Assembly: GCF_000685075.1 (NCBI RefSeq)
Contig: NZ_BAYD01000006.1
Coordinates: forward strand, 157,864 to 221,863
Direction of reading: 5' to 3'
From: Paraburkholderia oxyphila NBRC 105797
GTDB lineage: Bacteria > Pseudomonadota > Gammaproteobacteria > Burkholderiales > Burkholderiaceae
Length of the DNA stretch: 64,000 bases
A model generated the notes under the pieces. The model had not been told where the DNA came from. It saw only the letters and a program-made list of their open reading frames with translations, and made no database searches. Below are positions 57,745 to 64,000 of the stretch, piece by piece. Numbering within the stretch: position 1 is the stretch's first letter; each line of letters begins with the position of its first letter. Both the position numbers and the translations under genes were made by a program.

Positions 57745-58110
57745 GGATGAAAATCCTCTATCTTGGAATTGGCGAGGTCGATCGACTGAATTTAAGGCAG
57801 ATAGCGGGTAAAATGGTAATGATCTAGATCATTTTGATGACTACATTAAAAAGGTTATTTGATACATCCTCTAGGAATATAGATCATCCGACGGGTGAGA
57901 GAAGGATCTTTCCCCGTTAGCGTGCGACACCGTACAATAAAGTGCGAACTTGTAAGCATATTCGTCTAGCGTGTAAGCTAGTCGAACCCGCCAGTCATAC
58001 TTGGGATAGTGCGCGTTACCGGCGTGCTGACGGCGCCATTCAACATTACAATATCTCTTTGGACCGCCGCTAGAACATTCGGTCAAGTCAAGTAACCAGC
58101 GGGGTGACGT
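57745..58110. other. Intergenic region of the accessory segment
   Basis: These 366 bases separate the divergent genes at 57274 and 58111. A strongly A+T-rich stretch at 57790-57890 (TAAAATGG, TGATCTAGATCATTTTGATGA) fits promoters facing both ways and includes the 12-base palindrome TGATCTAGATCA at about 57818-57829. Confidence 0.4.
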
Positions 58111-58665
58111 ATGTTTGAGGAAGGGGAAGGCTTGAGTTCTGATCTGAAGTTCGCCATTGAGGCGACCTACGACAAGTTTGCGCAGCAATGGGATTTGGAG
58201 GTAAGCAAACCCGATTGGATTGCCGCTTGGTCCCCCTTCCTGAAAAGCTTTACGGTTGACGAAATCGACGCCGCCGCCGATCACTGCGTTAAGGAATTCC
58301 GCCGCCCGCCTGGTCCGATCGAATTGATAAGGCTGGTTACGCGCTACCGCGAGGGTAAGCCGCTTTCAGCGCCGATCGTTTCGAGGCTTGAACGCCTGGC
58401 GTACTTGCTCCTTACGAGCGATGAATTCATCGGTCAGGACGTTTCCAACGCGGAGATCAGAGACGCTTGCCTCATTGCTGCGGCGATTTCTGACAAAAAG
58501 ACACACGCTGAAGTCTTCCCGGATGGCCTGACTCCTGAAACGGCGATCTACCTGAAGAACGAATTTGCTGAACGTGCCCGTATGTTCGCGAACGTCGCTG
58601 ACGAATGGCAAGCGGATGCCTCCGAGGGGAAGGGATATTGGGCAGGGACCTTTGCTCGCAAATAG
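58111..58665 (+). CDS. Hypothetical phage protein
   Basis: The protein has 184 residues and starts MFEEGEGLSSDLKFAIEA. GGGGTGACGT precedes the start. The segment DWIAAWSPFLKSFTVDEIDAAADHCVKEFRRPPGPIELIRLV (about residues 39-80) resembles the helicase-loader/replication P type of phage proteins: a Trp-led helix, an -F-T-x-E-E/D-I- step and a PPxPxE/F-x-x-L end. This likeness is weak. The rest is helical. Placed beside a DnaB-adjacent prophage, a replication role is a suggestion only. Confidence 0.55.
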   Translation: MFEEGEGLSSDLKFAIEATYDKFAQQWDLEVSKPDWIAAWSPFLKSFTVDEIDAAADHCVKEFRRPPGPIELIRLVTRYREGKPLSAPIVSRLERLAYLLLTSDEFIGQDVSNAEIRDACLIAAAISDKKTHAEVFPDGLTPETAIYLKNEFAERARMFANVADEWQADASEGKGYWAGTFARK

Positions 58666-58752
58666 ACAGCGACTGCGAGCTTTGCCTACGGCCCAACCCA
58701 GAGCATAATTTTTAATACTCCAAGCCTCGCGTACAAAATTGGATGAAGATTA

Positions 58753-59478
58753 ATGCCAGAAAATTTACCACAATCTGATGCAAACAATAAACAGCAGGAA
58801 CCGGGTGTGGTCAGCGGCAATATGAAGATCGAGTCTCAAGAAATTCGCCTCGCAAACAGGTTTAAGAAATTTCTAAAATCCACGATCGCCTATTGGGGAA
58901 GCTTTGTTGCTCTAGTTGCTGCCGCAGGTACTGCATGGCAGGCTTACATTGCAAAAGAGAGCCTGAATGAGACTAGACAGACGTTCAGAATTGATGAGCG
59001 GGCGTGGCTAGAAATAAAGGTGGGAGATCCTGAAGCACAGCCCCCATCACCCGGCTTCCCACGAGTATTTCGATATGAAATATCCGTTCAAAATTTCGGC
59101 AAAACCGTAGCGCACAGCGTCGAGGTGAAGATGTCAAATCCGTCGGGCAGTTTCCAATTTGTGGAAAATCCGCAATACACTGCGGGGATGCAGGCAATGG
59201 TAGAATCTGGGAATAATGGCCAAACAAAATGGACTCCTGGCTCAATCGCCCCGAACGCCGCCCCAACGTTGCCACTGCTTAGCGCGGGGAGTGCCCCACA
59301 AAAAACTAACTCCTCAGACACGGAATATAGTTTCATCGTTGGACGGGTCGATTATCTGGATGCTTTCAATACACGTCACTGGTTAAGATTCTGTTATTTC
59401 GTGTCCAATGACAATGGCGAGTTGAGGTACTGCAAATCTGGAAACGACGAAGACAGCAACCCAGAACCCAATCAATAA
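58753..59478 (+). CDS. Membrane-anchored hypothetical protein (prophage accessory gene)
   Basis: The protein has 241 residues. A cytosolic N-terminus of about 40 residues leads to one hydrophobic helix (AYWGSFVALVAAAGTAWQAYI, about 48-68). The outer part starts with a TRQTFRIDERAWLEIK segment followed by a beta-rich region (ISVQNFGKTVAHSVEVKM), a pattern met in many unlabelled bacterial membrane proteins. Function is unknown. A terminator follows that serves both this gene and the convergent late operon. Confidence 0.6.
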   Translation: MPENLPQSDANNKQQEPGVVSGNMKIESQEIRLANRFKKFLKSTIAYWGSFVALVAAAGTAWQAYIAKESLNETRQTFRIDERAWLEIKVGDPEAQPPSPGFPRVFRYEISVQNFGKTVAHSVEVKMSNPSGSFQFVENPQYTAGMQAMVESGNNGQTKWTPGSIAPNAAPTLPLLSAGSAPQKTNSSDTEYSFIVGRVDYLDAFNTRHWLRFCYFVSNDNGELRYCKSGNDEDSNPEPNQ

Positions 59479-59549
59479 TCGCGGTCGATAAATCGACCCC
59501 TATATTCCAACCGAGATCGGCGGGAGACTTTCGCTTGCCCCAAAAAGAA

Positions 59550-59577
59550 AAAGGGGTGCCCATTTGGACACCCCTTT
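59550..59577. terminator. Bidirectional terminator at the end of the phage late operon
   Basis: AAAGGGGTG (59550-59558) pairs with CACCCCTTT (59569-59577) with inner CC/GG pairs. It sits two bases before the last late gene end, between convergent transcripts. Its AAAAAGGGGTGCCCA (59548-59562) repeats that at 57238-57252. Confidence 0.85.
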
Positions 59578-59578
59578 C

Positions 59579-61462
59579 TTAGTTCAACAGTCCAGCGTTC
59601 GTAGCCTGGAAGTTATTCGGGTCATAAGACGCGTTTGCGGCCCCTTGGCCGGGTTGCGCGAGCATGCCACCAACATACGGTGCCGCAACACGCGCGGGAC
59701 TTGCTAGCGCCCGTAGCGGTCCCCGAGCGGTTGCCAGAAGCGGGGCCACATTTCGAATACCCGGAAGGTACGGAACCGCAGCAACGCCAGCTTTCAGCGC
59801 CACCACCGGATTGTGGAGTGCGAGCAATCCGCCAATCATGTTTCGTCCTGCCGTTCCGCTGTCCGGAACGGTCGCGCCCAATAGGGGTTGTGCGGTCGTA
59901 GCCAGGTTCTGTGCATATCCCTGTCCGCCACCCGACGAGGTCGCACGCTGGAAAGCCGATTGACCGCCACGGGCTGCATTTAGGTACTGAGCAGGCGTGA
60001 ATGTGTTATCAGCCTTCTGTGCGCCGGTTCCGCCCGCTGCTTTTTCCATGACCTTGTAGCGAGCGTATGCGGTGTTCGCTTGCTGGAGATTCTGGGCGAC
60101 TGACGTATTGCTGTGGTATTCCGCGTTGGCCGTCAAAGCGTCCTGCAAGCCGTTCAGGTAATTGACCATCTGAGCATCGTCACTCGTGGCGGTTGGGCCA
60201 CTGTGCGCACGAATAGCTTCGCCAATCATCGAGCGCGAATCCGCCCATTGATCGCCCGTCAGGTTGCCGCCATTCTTGTTCAACAGTTGATTGTTGACGA
60301 GGTTGTTAAAGCGACCCGCTAGAGACGGTGCGTCCTGTGCAATCCCATTTTGCAAATTCGCGATATCCGATTGCAAAGCGGGGTCCATGACGACCTGGCC
60401 GTTACGCGCGATTTGGTCAAAGCGCTGTCCGATGGTGTCGCGCACGTGTGCAACCATGTCCGAACCTGGCGCGATATCGCCCGGTAGCGTTTCCCCGATA
60501 GGTGCGAGCGCATCATTTCCGATGGCCCGGTTAAAGTCACCTACGGCACGACCGCGCGCGCTGTTGATCAGGTCACCGACGAACGGCAGACTTGCTGCTT
60601 TCTGTTCCAGGCTGGAGCCAACCGGTCCCATTGCTTGACCGAACGTCGGACGGATACCCGCAGCCTGCAACGTGTTGACCGCAGCATTCCCGACAGGGGA
60701 GAGCACACGACCGAGCACGGAACCGACAGGACCCGCGACGGCACCACCTACAGCGCCTTCGCCAATCTGGCCTAGCTTCTGTTGGGCAAAGGATTGGTCG
60801 GGGTCTTGATTGGTGACCGGGGTTAGTGCGCCATATGCACCGCCTTGAGCTGCCAGGGTGCCAACACGTGCCGCAGTCGGAGCGACCGCGCGAACGATAC
60901 CCGGCGCATTTGCCGTAGCAGCTTGCGCCGCCTGTCCTGCGCGTGCTGCCAAGGTAGCGTCAGCGCCTGCGCCTCGTGCCACTGCGCTAGCTTCACCCGT
61001 GCCCAAAAGGAACGGCGCAATAGAACCGACAGTAGCGCCGATACCTGCCCCGATACCATCCGGGACGGCCTTTTGATAGTCCGCTTCGTTTTGCGCGAGC
61101 GCGGCATCGTCAGAATCCGAAACGCCTTGCGCATACTTCGCGACTGAGGATCCGGGCGCGACATAGTTAAGACCACCCGCAACGCCGTGTTCCACAAGCT
61201 GCGCCAGGCCGTTAATGGGCTTCATGAAGTTATGCCCCGCCGCGCGGACCATCGCTTCACCTTGACCCATTTGTGGCGCTGGATCGGTGGACGGTTGTGC
61301 AGCAGCCGGAGCGGGTGAGGGTGCAGCCTGCGCGGGAGAACCAAGCCACGCATCGAACGATTGCGGCTGCGCGGGGGCTGATTGTGCTGGAGCACTCGCC
61401 GGGGCGCTTGACGCGCTAGCGGGTTGCCCCGCGTTGAGCCAGTCATCGAATGATGTAGCCAT
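59579..61462 (-). CDS. Phage DNA-ejection (internal virion) protein
   Basis: From ATG 61462 the protein has 627 residues. Near the start lie two FDxWL motifs (FDDWLNAG about residue 5 and FDAWLGSP about 36) joined by an Ala/Pro/Ser-rich linker, a pattern of podovirus internal proteins. Then come Gly/Ala-rich hydrophobic stretches (GIGAGIGATVGSIAPFLLGTG and VGGAVAGPVGSVLGRVL), which could insert in a membrane. A block near AGIRPTFGQAMG is typical of DNA-transfer proteins of tailed phages. Its role in carrying DNA through the envelope is inferred. It is the last gene of the operon. Confidence 0.75.
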   Translation of the reverse strand: MATSFDDWLNAGQPASASSAPASAPAQSAPAQPQSFDAWLGSPAQAAPSPAPAAAQPSTDPAPQMGQGEAMVRAAGHNFMKPINGLAQLVEHGVAGGLNYVAPGSSVAKYAQGVSDSDDAALAQNEADYQKAVPDGIGAGIGATVGSIAPFLLGTGEASAVARGAGADATLAARAGQAAQAATANAPGIVRAVAPTAARVGTLAAQGGAYGALTPVTNQDPDQSFAQQKLGQIGEGAVGGAVAGPVGSVLGRVLSPVGNAAVNTLQAAGIRPTFGQAMGPVGSSLEQKAASLPFVGDLINSARGRAVGDFNRAIGNDALAPIGETLPGDIAPGSDMVAHVRDTIGQRFDQIARNGQVVMDPALQSDIANLQNGIAQDAPSLAGRFNNLVNNQLLNKNGGNLTGDQWADSRSMIGEAIRAHSGPTATSDDAQMVNYLNGLQDALTANAEYHSNTSVAQNLQQANTAYARYKVMEKAAGGTGAQKADNTFTPAQYLNAARGGQSAFQRATSSGGGQGYAQNLATTAQPLLGATVPDSGTAGRNMIGGLLALHNPVVALKAGVAAVPYLPGIRNVAPLLATARGPLRALASPARVAAPYVGGMLAQPGQGAANASYDPNNFQATNAGLLN

Positions 61463-61470
61463 GTTTATCC

Positions 61471-63609
61471 TTACTGTGCCATTAGGCCATTCTGATACGC
61501 CCACTGATAGCGCGGCTTCAATGCCGGATTCTTCGCGATTTGCGCCTGAATGGCTGCGCGTTGCTGATTAGGGTCTGTCAAAGTCAGAACACCCGCCATC
61601 TGTGGCGTAACGTTTTGGTCGAATTCCGCCGACTTCTGGCCGAACTTCACCGCGTCAGGGTTCGGGCTGTTGTAGATCGGTGCCAACACTTGCCGCTTCA
61701 GGTGGTTCATGTTGTTTTGAGCGACCGCGTTATCAATACCCGCGTACTGCGCCTGTTGTGGACGGTCGTATGTCGGGAGTGCTTGCGCCACTGTCGCGCG
61801 CGATGCATCCGTACCCGTTCCACCTGGTGCGATAGACGAAATCACGGACGCGTGTAGCTTGTCGTATTCCGCATTCGACGCATTAAAGCGTGGACCCAGT
61901 TCATAGGGGAGCATGTCCCCGATACGTCCGGTTGCGCCAGCTTGCCCCGCCAATTGACGCATACGCGCCAGGTTGGCGTTAGTCTGCTGATAGTTCGCGT
62001 CCTGGGCGCTCATGGCCTGCATCTGTTGAGTCATGGCCTTAGCCTGACTTGAGCTTGCCGAATTCGCGCCCGCTTGCGCGCCCTGTGGCGGTTGTGCGTA
62101 CACGGCCTGAGGTGCAGCCTGTGTGGGCGCGCCAGACGGTGCGCCTTGCGCTGCCATTGGAACGCCTGCACCCGTCATGAATCCAGGGCCGTTCTCGTGA
62201 ATCATGATTGCCGAACCGAGAACCTGGCGCACCATAGGGTTAGACAGGTCAATCGGCTGATTCGGTGCGAGGCCCGTACGCTGTGAAACGTCCTGGATAT
62301 ATGCCGCCGTGTTGTTACCGTCACTCGCGGGTGCCCAACGGTTGATAACACCGCTAATGGTGTTGATACCGTGCTTGCTACCGTACGCGGCTAGGTTATT
62401 GTCCACCGCCTGCATACCCGCCTGCATCGTCGGATACTGCGCGTATGTACCGTCCGGAGCCTTGATGTTGCCTGGATTGTTATTCCGGATACCGAGCGGA
62501 ACATTTCCCTGCGCAGTGACACCACCAGGAACACCACCAGGAACACCACCAGGTGCGCCGCCTGTTGCCGGGTTGCCCAGCGCTTGCGACGTGGACATAA
62601 CCGGGAGCGGGTTGCCTTGTGCATCGTATCCGCTGTACGGCTTCTGGTCGTTCTCACCCGCAGCCTTTGCAGACTCGCTTGCGCGCACCGCAGCCAGACC
62701 GCCTGGGATTTGCGTAAGGTTGCCTTGCTGGTCGTAGGTGTAGCCAGTCGGTGCAGCCGGGTTCGTGTAGTGCAGTTGACCGTCCGCGCCCATGTAGGCC
62801 GAACCCGGACGGAACGTAGTCATCGCCTGTTTGTTCGCGTAGTTCTGCATGTACGCCTTGAACTGGGGCGTATCGCGTCCACCGAAAGCGTCAGCGGCGT
62901 TCTTCTCGATATCCGTCATTTGCCAACTTGCCGCCACCTTTGCCGCGTAGCCTTGCGGGTCCGCTGCGTAGGCCATCTGTGAAACTTCGAGCGGTGCGCC
63001 ACGAATCAGATACGGATTGTCGGTGTTGGCTTGCCCTTGCGCCGGGGCTTGGTGACCATCCGCCGTAGCCGCTTGCGGGGGAGCACCGTTAGCACCAGCG
63101 TTCGCCGCCGCTGCGACCGAACCAACCGGAGCGCCGCCCGTTGCCGGAGTGCCGTTAGGAGCGCCACCAGCCGTAATGGATGCCGAACCACCCGGCGTAG
63201 CTGCTGCGCCTTGCGGTTGCCCGTTCATTGCGCCCATGATTCGTTGCTGCATCCCCATCTGTGCGCGTAGCTGGTTCATCTTGAACGCGTTCATCTGGTT
63301 CTGAAGCGAGTTTTGAAGGCTTTGCTGGTAACCTTGTTCGCCACCCTGAATACCTTGCGCCAGACCATAAGCCAGGCTCTTAGTACGAGGGTCGAAACTT
63401 GGCGCGCCCGCCTGCATCATTGCGACGCCCATATTCAAAAGGGCGTTCTGTGCTGCGGAGTGGCGCTGTTGATCCGTGTAGACCCCGCCACCGGCACCCA
63501 TCGCGTTTGCAAGGTTGTCGGAAATGCTAGGGTCCTGTTGAGCGGGTGCATTTGCTGCATTTGGATCGGTCGTGTTACCACCACCGAAAAGATTATCTAG
63601 GAGTCCCAT
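61471..63609 (-). CDS. Phage structural protein with lysozyme-like GIRNNNPGN domain
   Basis: The protein has 712 residues. The N-terminal 200 residues are rich in Gln/Ala/Gly (virion-protein type, LRAQMGMQQRIMGAMNGQ). [13 protein letters not shown] repeat leads into a domain (about residues 380-490) that begins LGIRNNNPGNIKAPDG and contains AYGSKHGINTISGVINRWAPASDGNN-type sequence. This motif is found in phage proteins with a wall-degrading or structural role. A helical C-terminal part ends FDQNVTPQM to PALKPRYQWAYQNGL. It lies 8 bases before the ejection gene and is surely cotranscribed. Confidence 0.75.
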   Translation of the reverse strand: MGLLDNLFGGGNTTDPNAANAPAQQDPSISDNLANAMGAGGGVYTDQQRHSAAQNALLNMGVAMMQAGAPSFDPRTKSLAYGLAQGIQGGEQGYQQSLQNSLQNQMNAFKMNQLRAQMGMQQRIMGAMNGQPQGAAATPGGSASITAGGAPNGTPATGGAPVGSVAAAANAGANGAPPQAATADGHQAPAQGQANTDNPYLIRGAPLEVSQMAYAADPQGYAAKVAASWQMTDIEKNAADAFGGRDTPQFKAYMQNYANKQAMTTFRPGSAYMGADGQLHYTNPAAPTGYTYDQQGNLTQIPGGLAAVRASESAKAAGENDQKPYSGYDAQGNPLPVMSTSQALGNPATGGAPGGVPGGVPGGVTAQGNVPLGIRNNNPGNIKAPDGTYAQYPTMQAGMQAVDNNLAAYGSKHGINTISGVINRWAPASDGNNTAAYIQDVSQRTGLAPNQPIDLSNPMVRQVLGSAIMIHENGPGFMTGAGVPMAAQGAPSGAPTQAAPQAVYAQPPQGAQAGANSASSSQAKAMTQQMQAMSAQDANYQQTNANLARMRQLAGQAGATGRIGDMLPYELGPRFNASNAEYDKLHASVISSIAPGGTGTDASRATVAQALPTYDRPQQAQYAGIDNAVAQNNMNHLKRQVLAPIYNSPNPDAVKFGQKSAEFDQNVTPQMAGVLTLTDPNQQRAAIQAQIAKNPALKPRYQWAYQNGLMAQ

Positions 63610-63611
63610 AT

Positions 63612-64000
63612 TTACCGTGTTCCGTAAAGTTGCTGTAGGCGTTGGCTAATACCCTGTAGGGCTTGCATGCCTTCACCACCACCACCGCCCATTGGCATTG
63701 AAGGCGGGGCGTACTGCGGTTGCTGTTGCGCGCCTTGACGCTGCATAGCACCACCCAAAGCGCCCATTGCACCCATCGTGTTCCCTGGCTGCATTCCGCC
63801 CATTGAAGTCCCGCCAATCGGTGTGGTGCCCGCCGTCGTCCCCGACAGACCGCCACCCAGTGCGCCCGCTTGGGTGCCGCTCATTCCGCCACCGGGGTTC
63901 AGACCGCTAAACAGACCTGTAGGCGCGCTACCGAATGCACCGCCCATATCCCCGCTCATGGCGCTACCTACGCCAGATTGGACAGGCGAAACAACATTGC
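63612..64000 (-). CDS. Gly/Met-rich phage protein, cut by the window edge
   Basis: The frame stays open to the last base, reading NVVSPVQSGVGSAMSGDMGG, so the visible ATG at 63959 is probably internal and the gene continues beyond the window. The visible part is very rich in Gly, Met and Gln (MGALGGAMQRQGAQQQ) and ends ISQRLQQLYGTR. It belongs to the late operon and ends 2 bases before the next gene. No family is recognised. Confidence 0.6.
   Translation of the reverse strand, partial: NVVSPVQSGVGSAMSGDMGGAFGSAPTGLFSGLNPGGGMSGTQAGALGGGLSGTTAGTTPIGGTSMGGMQPGNTMGAMGALGGAMQRQGAQQQPQYAPPSMPMGGGGGEGMQALQGISQRLQQLYGTR

Larger units (their letters stand above)
54226..64000. mobile_element. Left part of a podovirus-like prophage downstream of dnaB
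   Basis: From a point between 54226 and 54593 to beyond the window edge the content is phage: tyrosine integrase, RepL-like protein, accessory genes, and the end of a minus-strand late operon with DNA-ejection-type proteins. Base use is lower in G+C than the host in the first half. The right attachment site is out of sight, so the exact left border is not proven. Confidence 0.8.

Noticed and set aside
62515..62560. Short tandem repeat of about 12 bases, CRISPR-like at first glance
   Set aside because: It encodes the PGGVPGGVPGGV linker in a phage structural protein and has no spacers.
54226..64000. Diversity-generating retroelement or retron in the prophage
   Set aside because: No reverse transcriptase frame or variable-repeat pair was seen in this part of the prophage.

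Overview
The window looks like a stretch of chromosome from a betaproteobacterium of the Burkholderiaceae, most likely Paraburkholderia or Burkholderia. Supporting signs are the strong G+C bias at third codon positions, the block rpsF-priB-rpsR-rplI-dnaB, the adjacent N-degron transferase genes bpt and aat beside pyrD, the order sbp-cysTWA-cysB, the ssu genes with a molbindin gene (ssuF), and a gcl-hyi-glxR operon. This is inferred from gene content and family resemblance; no database search was possible.

Layout. 1-5.7 kb: a Crp/Fnr regulator, a bifunctional GDP-mannose enzyme (manC), a FadR-type regulator and a Gfo/Idh/MocA oxidoreductase. 5.8-7.7 kb: a visibly A+T-richer three-gene chain joined by ATGA overlaps. 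It encodes a PAAR spike protein, a SleB-like wall-hydrolase candidate and a secreted protein, and reads like an orphan type VI secretion effector-immunity cassette. A decayed phage tail gene lies next to it. 8.2-18.1 kb: housekeeping genes (amino-acid ABC transporter, pyrD, bpt, aat, a NUDIX hydrolase, initiator tRNA-Met, an SMR pump, a TetR regulator and an HIBCH-like hydratase/hydrolase). 18.5-21.9 kb: ssuDCBF for sulfonate sulfur, without ssuA or ssuE. 22-25.7 kb: small unknown genes, a wrecked RelE-type toxin beside an intact antitoxin, an SRAP (YedK/HMCES) DNA-damage protein and tRNA-His. 25.8-36.2 kb: dusA, small exported proteins, Tas, a YraQ/ArsP permease, a NodIJ-type ABC exporter, a universal stress protein and lexA with two perfect SOS boxes. 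36.5-41.6 kb: sulfate uptake (sbp, cysTWA) with its regulator cysB. 41.8-48.9 kb: asparaginase, a BON-LysM protein, and the glyoxylate-to-glycerate operon gcl-hyi-glxR with a divergent LysR gene. 49.2-50.9 kb: a sigma factor and its zinc-type anti-sigma factor. 51.1-54.2 kb: rpsF-priB-rpsR-rplI and dnaB.

From about 54.3 kb to the window end lies the left part of a prophage inserted just downstream of dnaB. It has a tyrosine integrase, a RepL-like winged-helix protein preceded by repeats and a long palindrome, a gene-poor repeat-bearing segment, a 2.3-kb A+T-richer set of accessory genes bounded by two terminators sharing a 15-base core, and then the end of a minus-strand late operon with podovirus-like DNA-ejection and structural proteins. 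The last gene runs off the window edge.

The main functional theme of the chromosomal part is sulfur acquisition: sulfate uptake, sulfonate desulfonation and CysB. The most unusual parts are the PAAR cassette and the prophage control and accessory regions.
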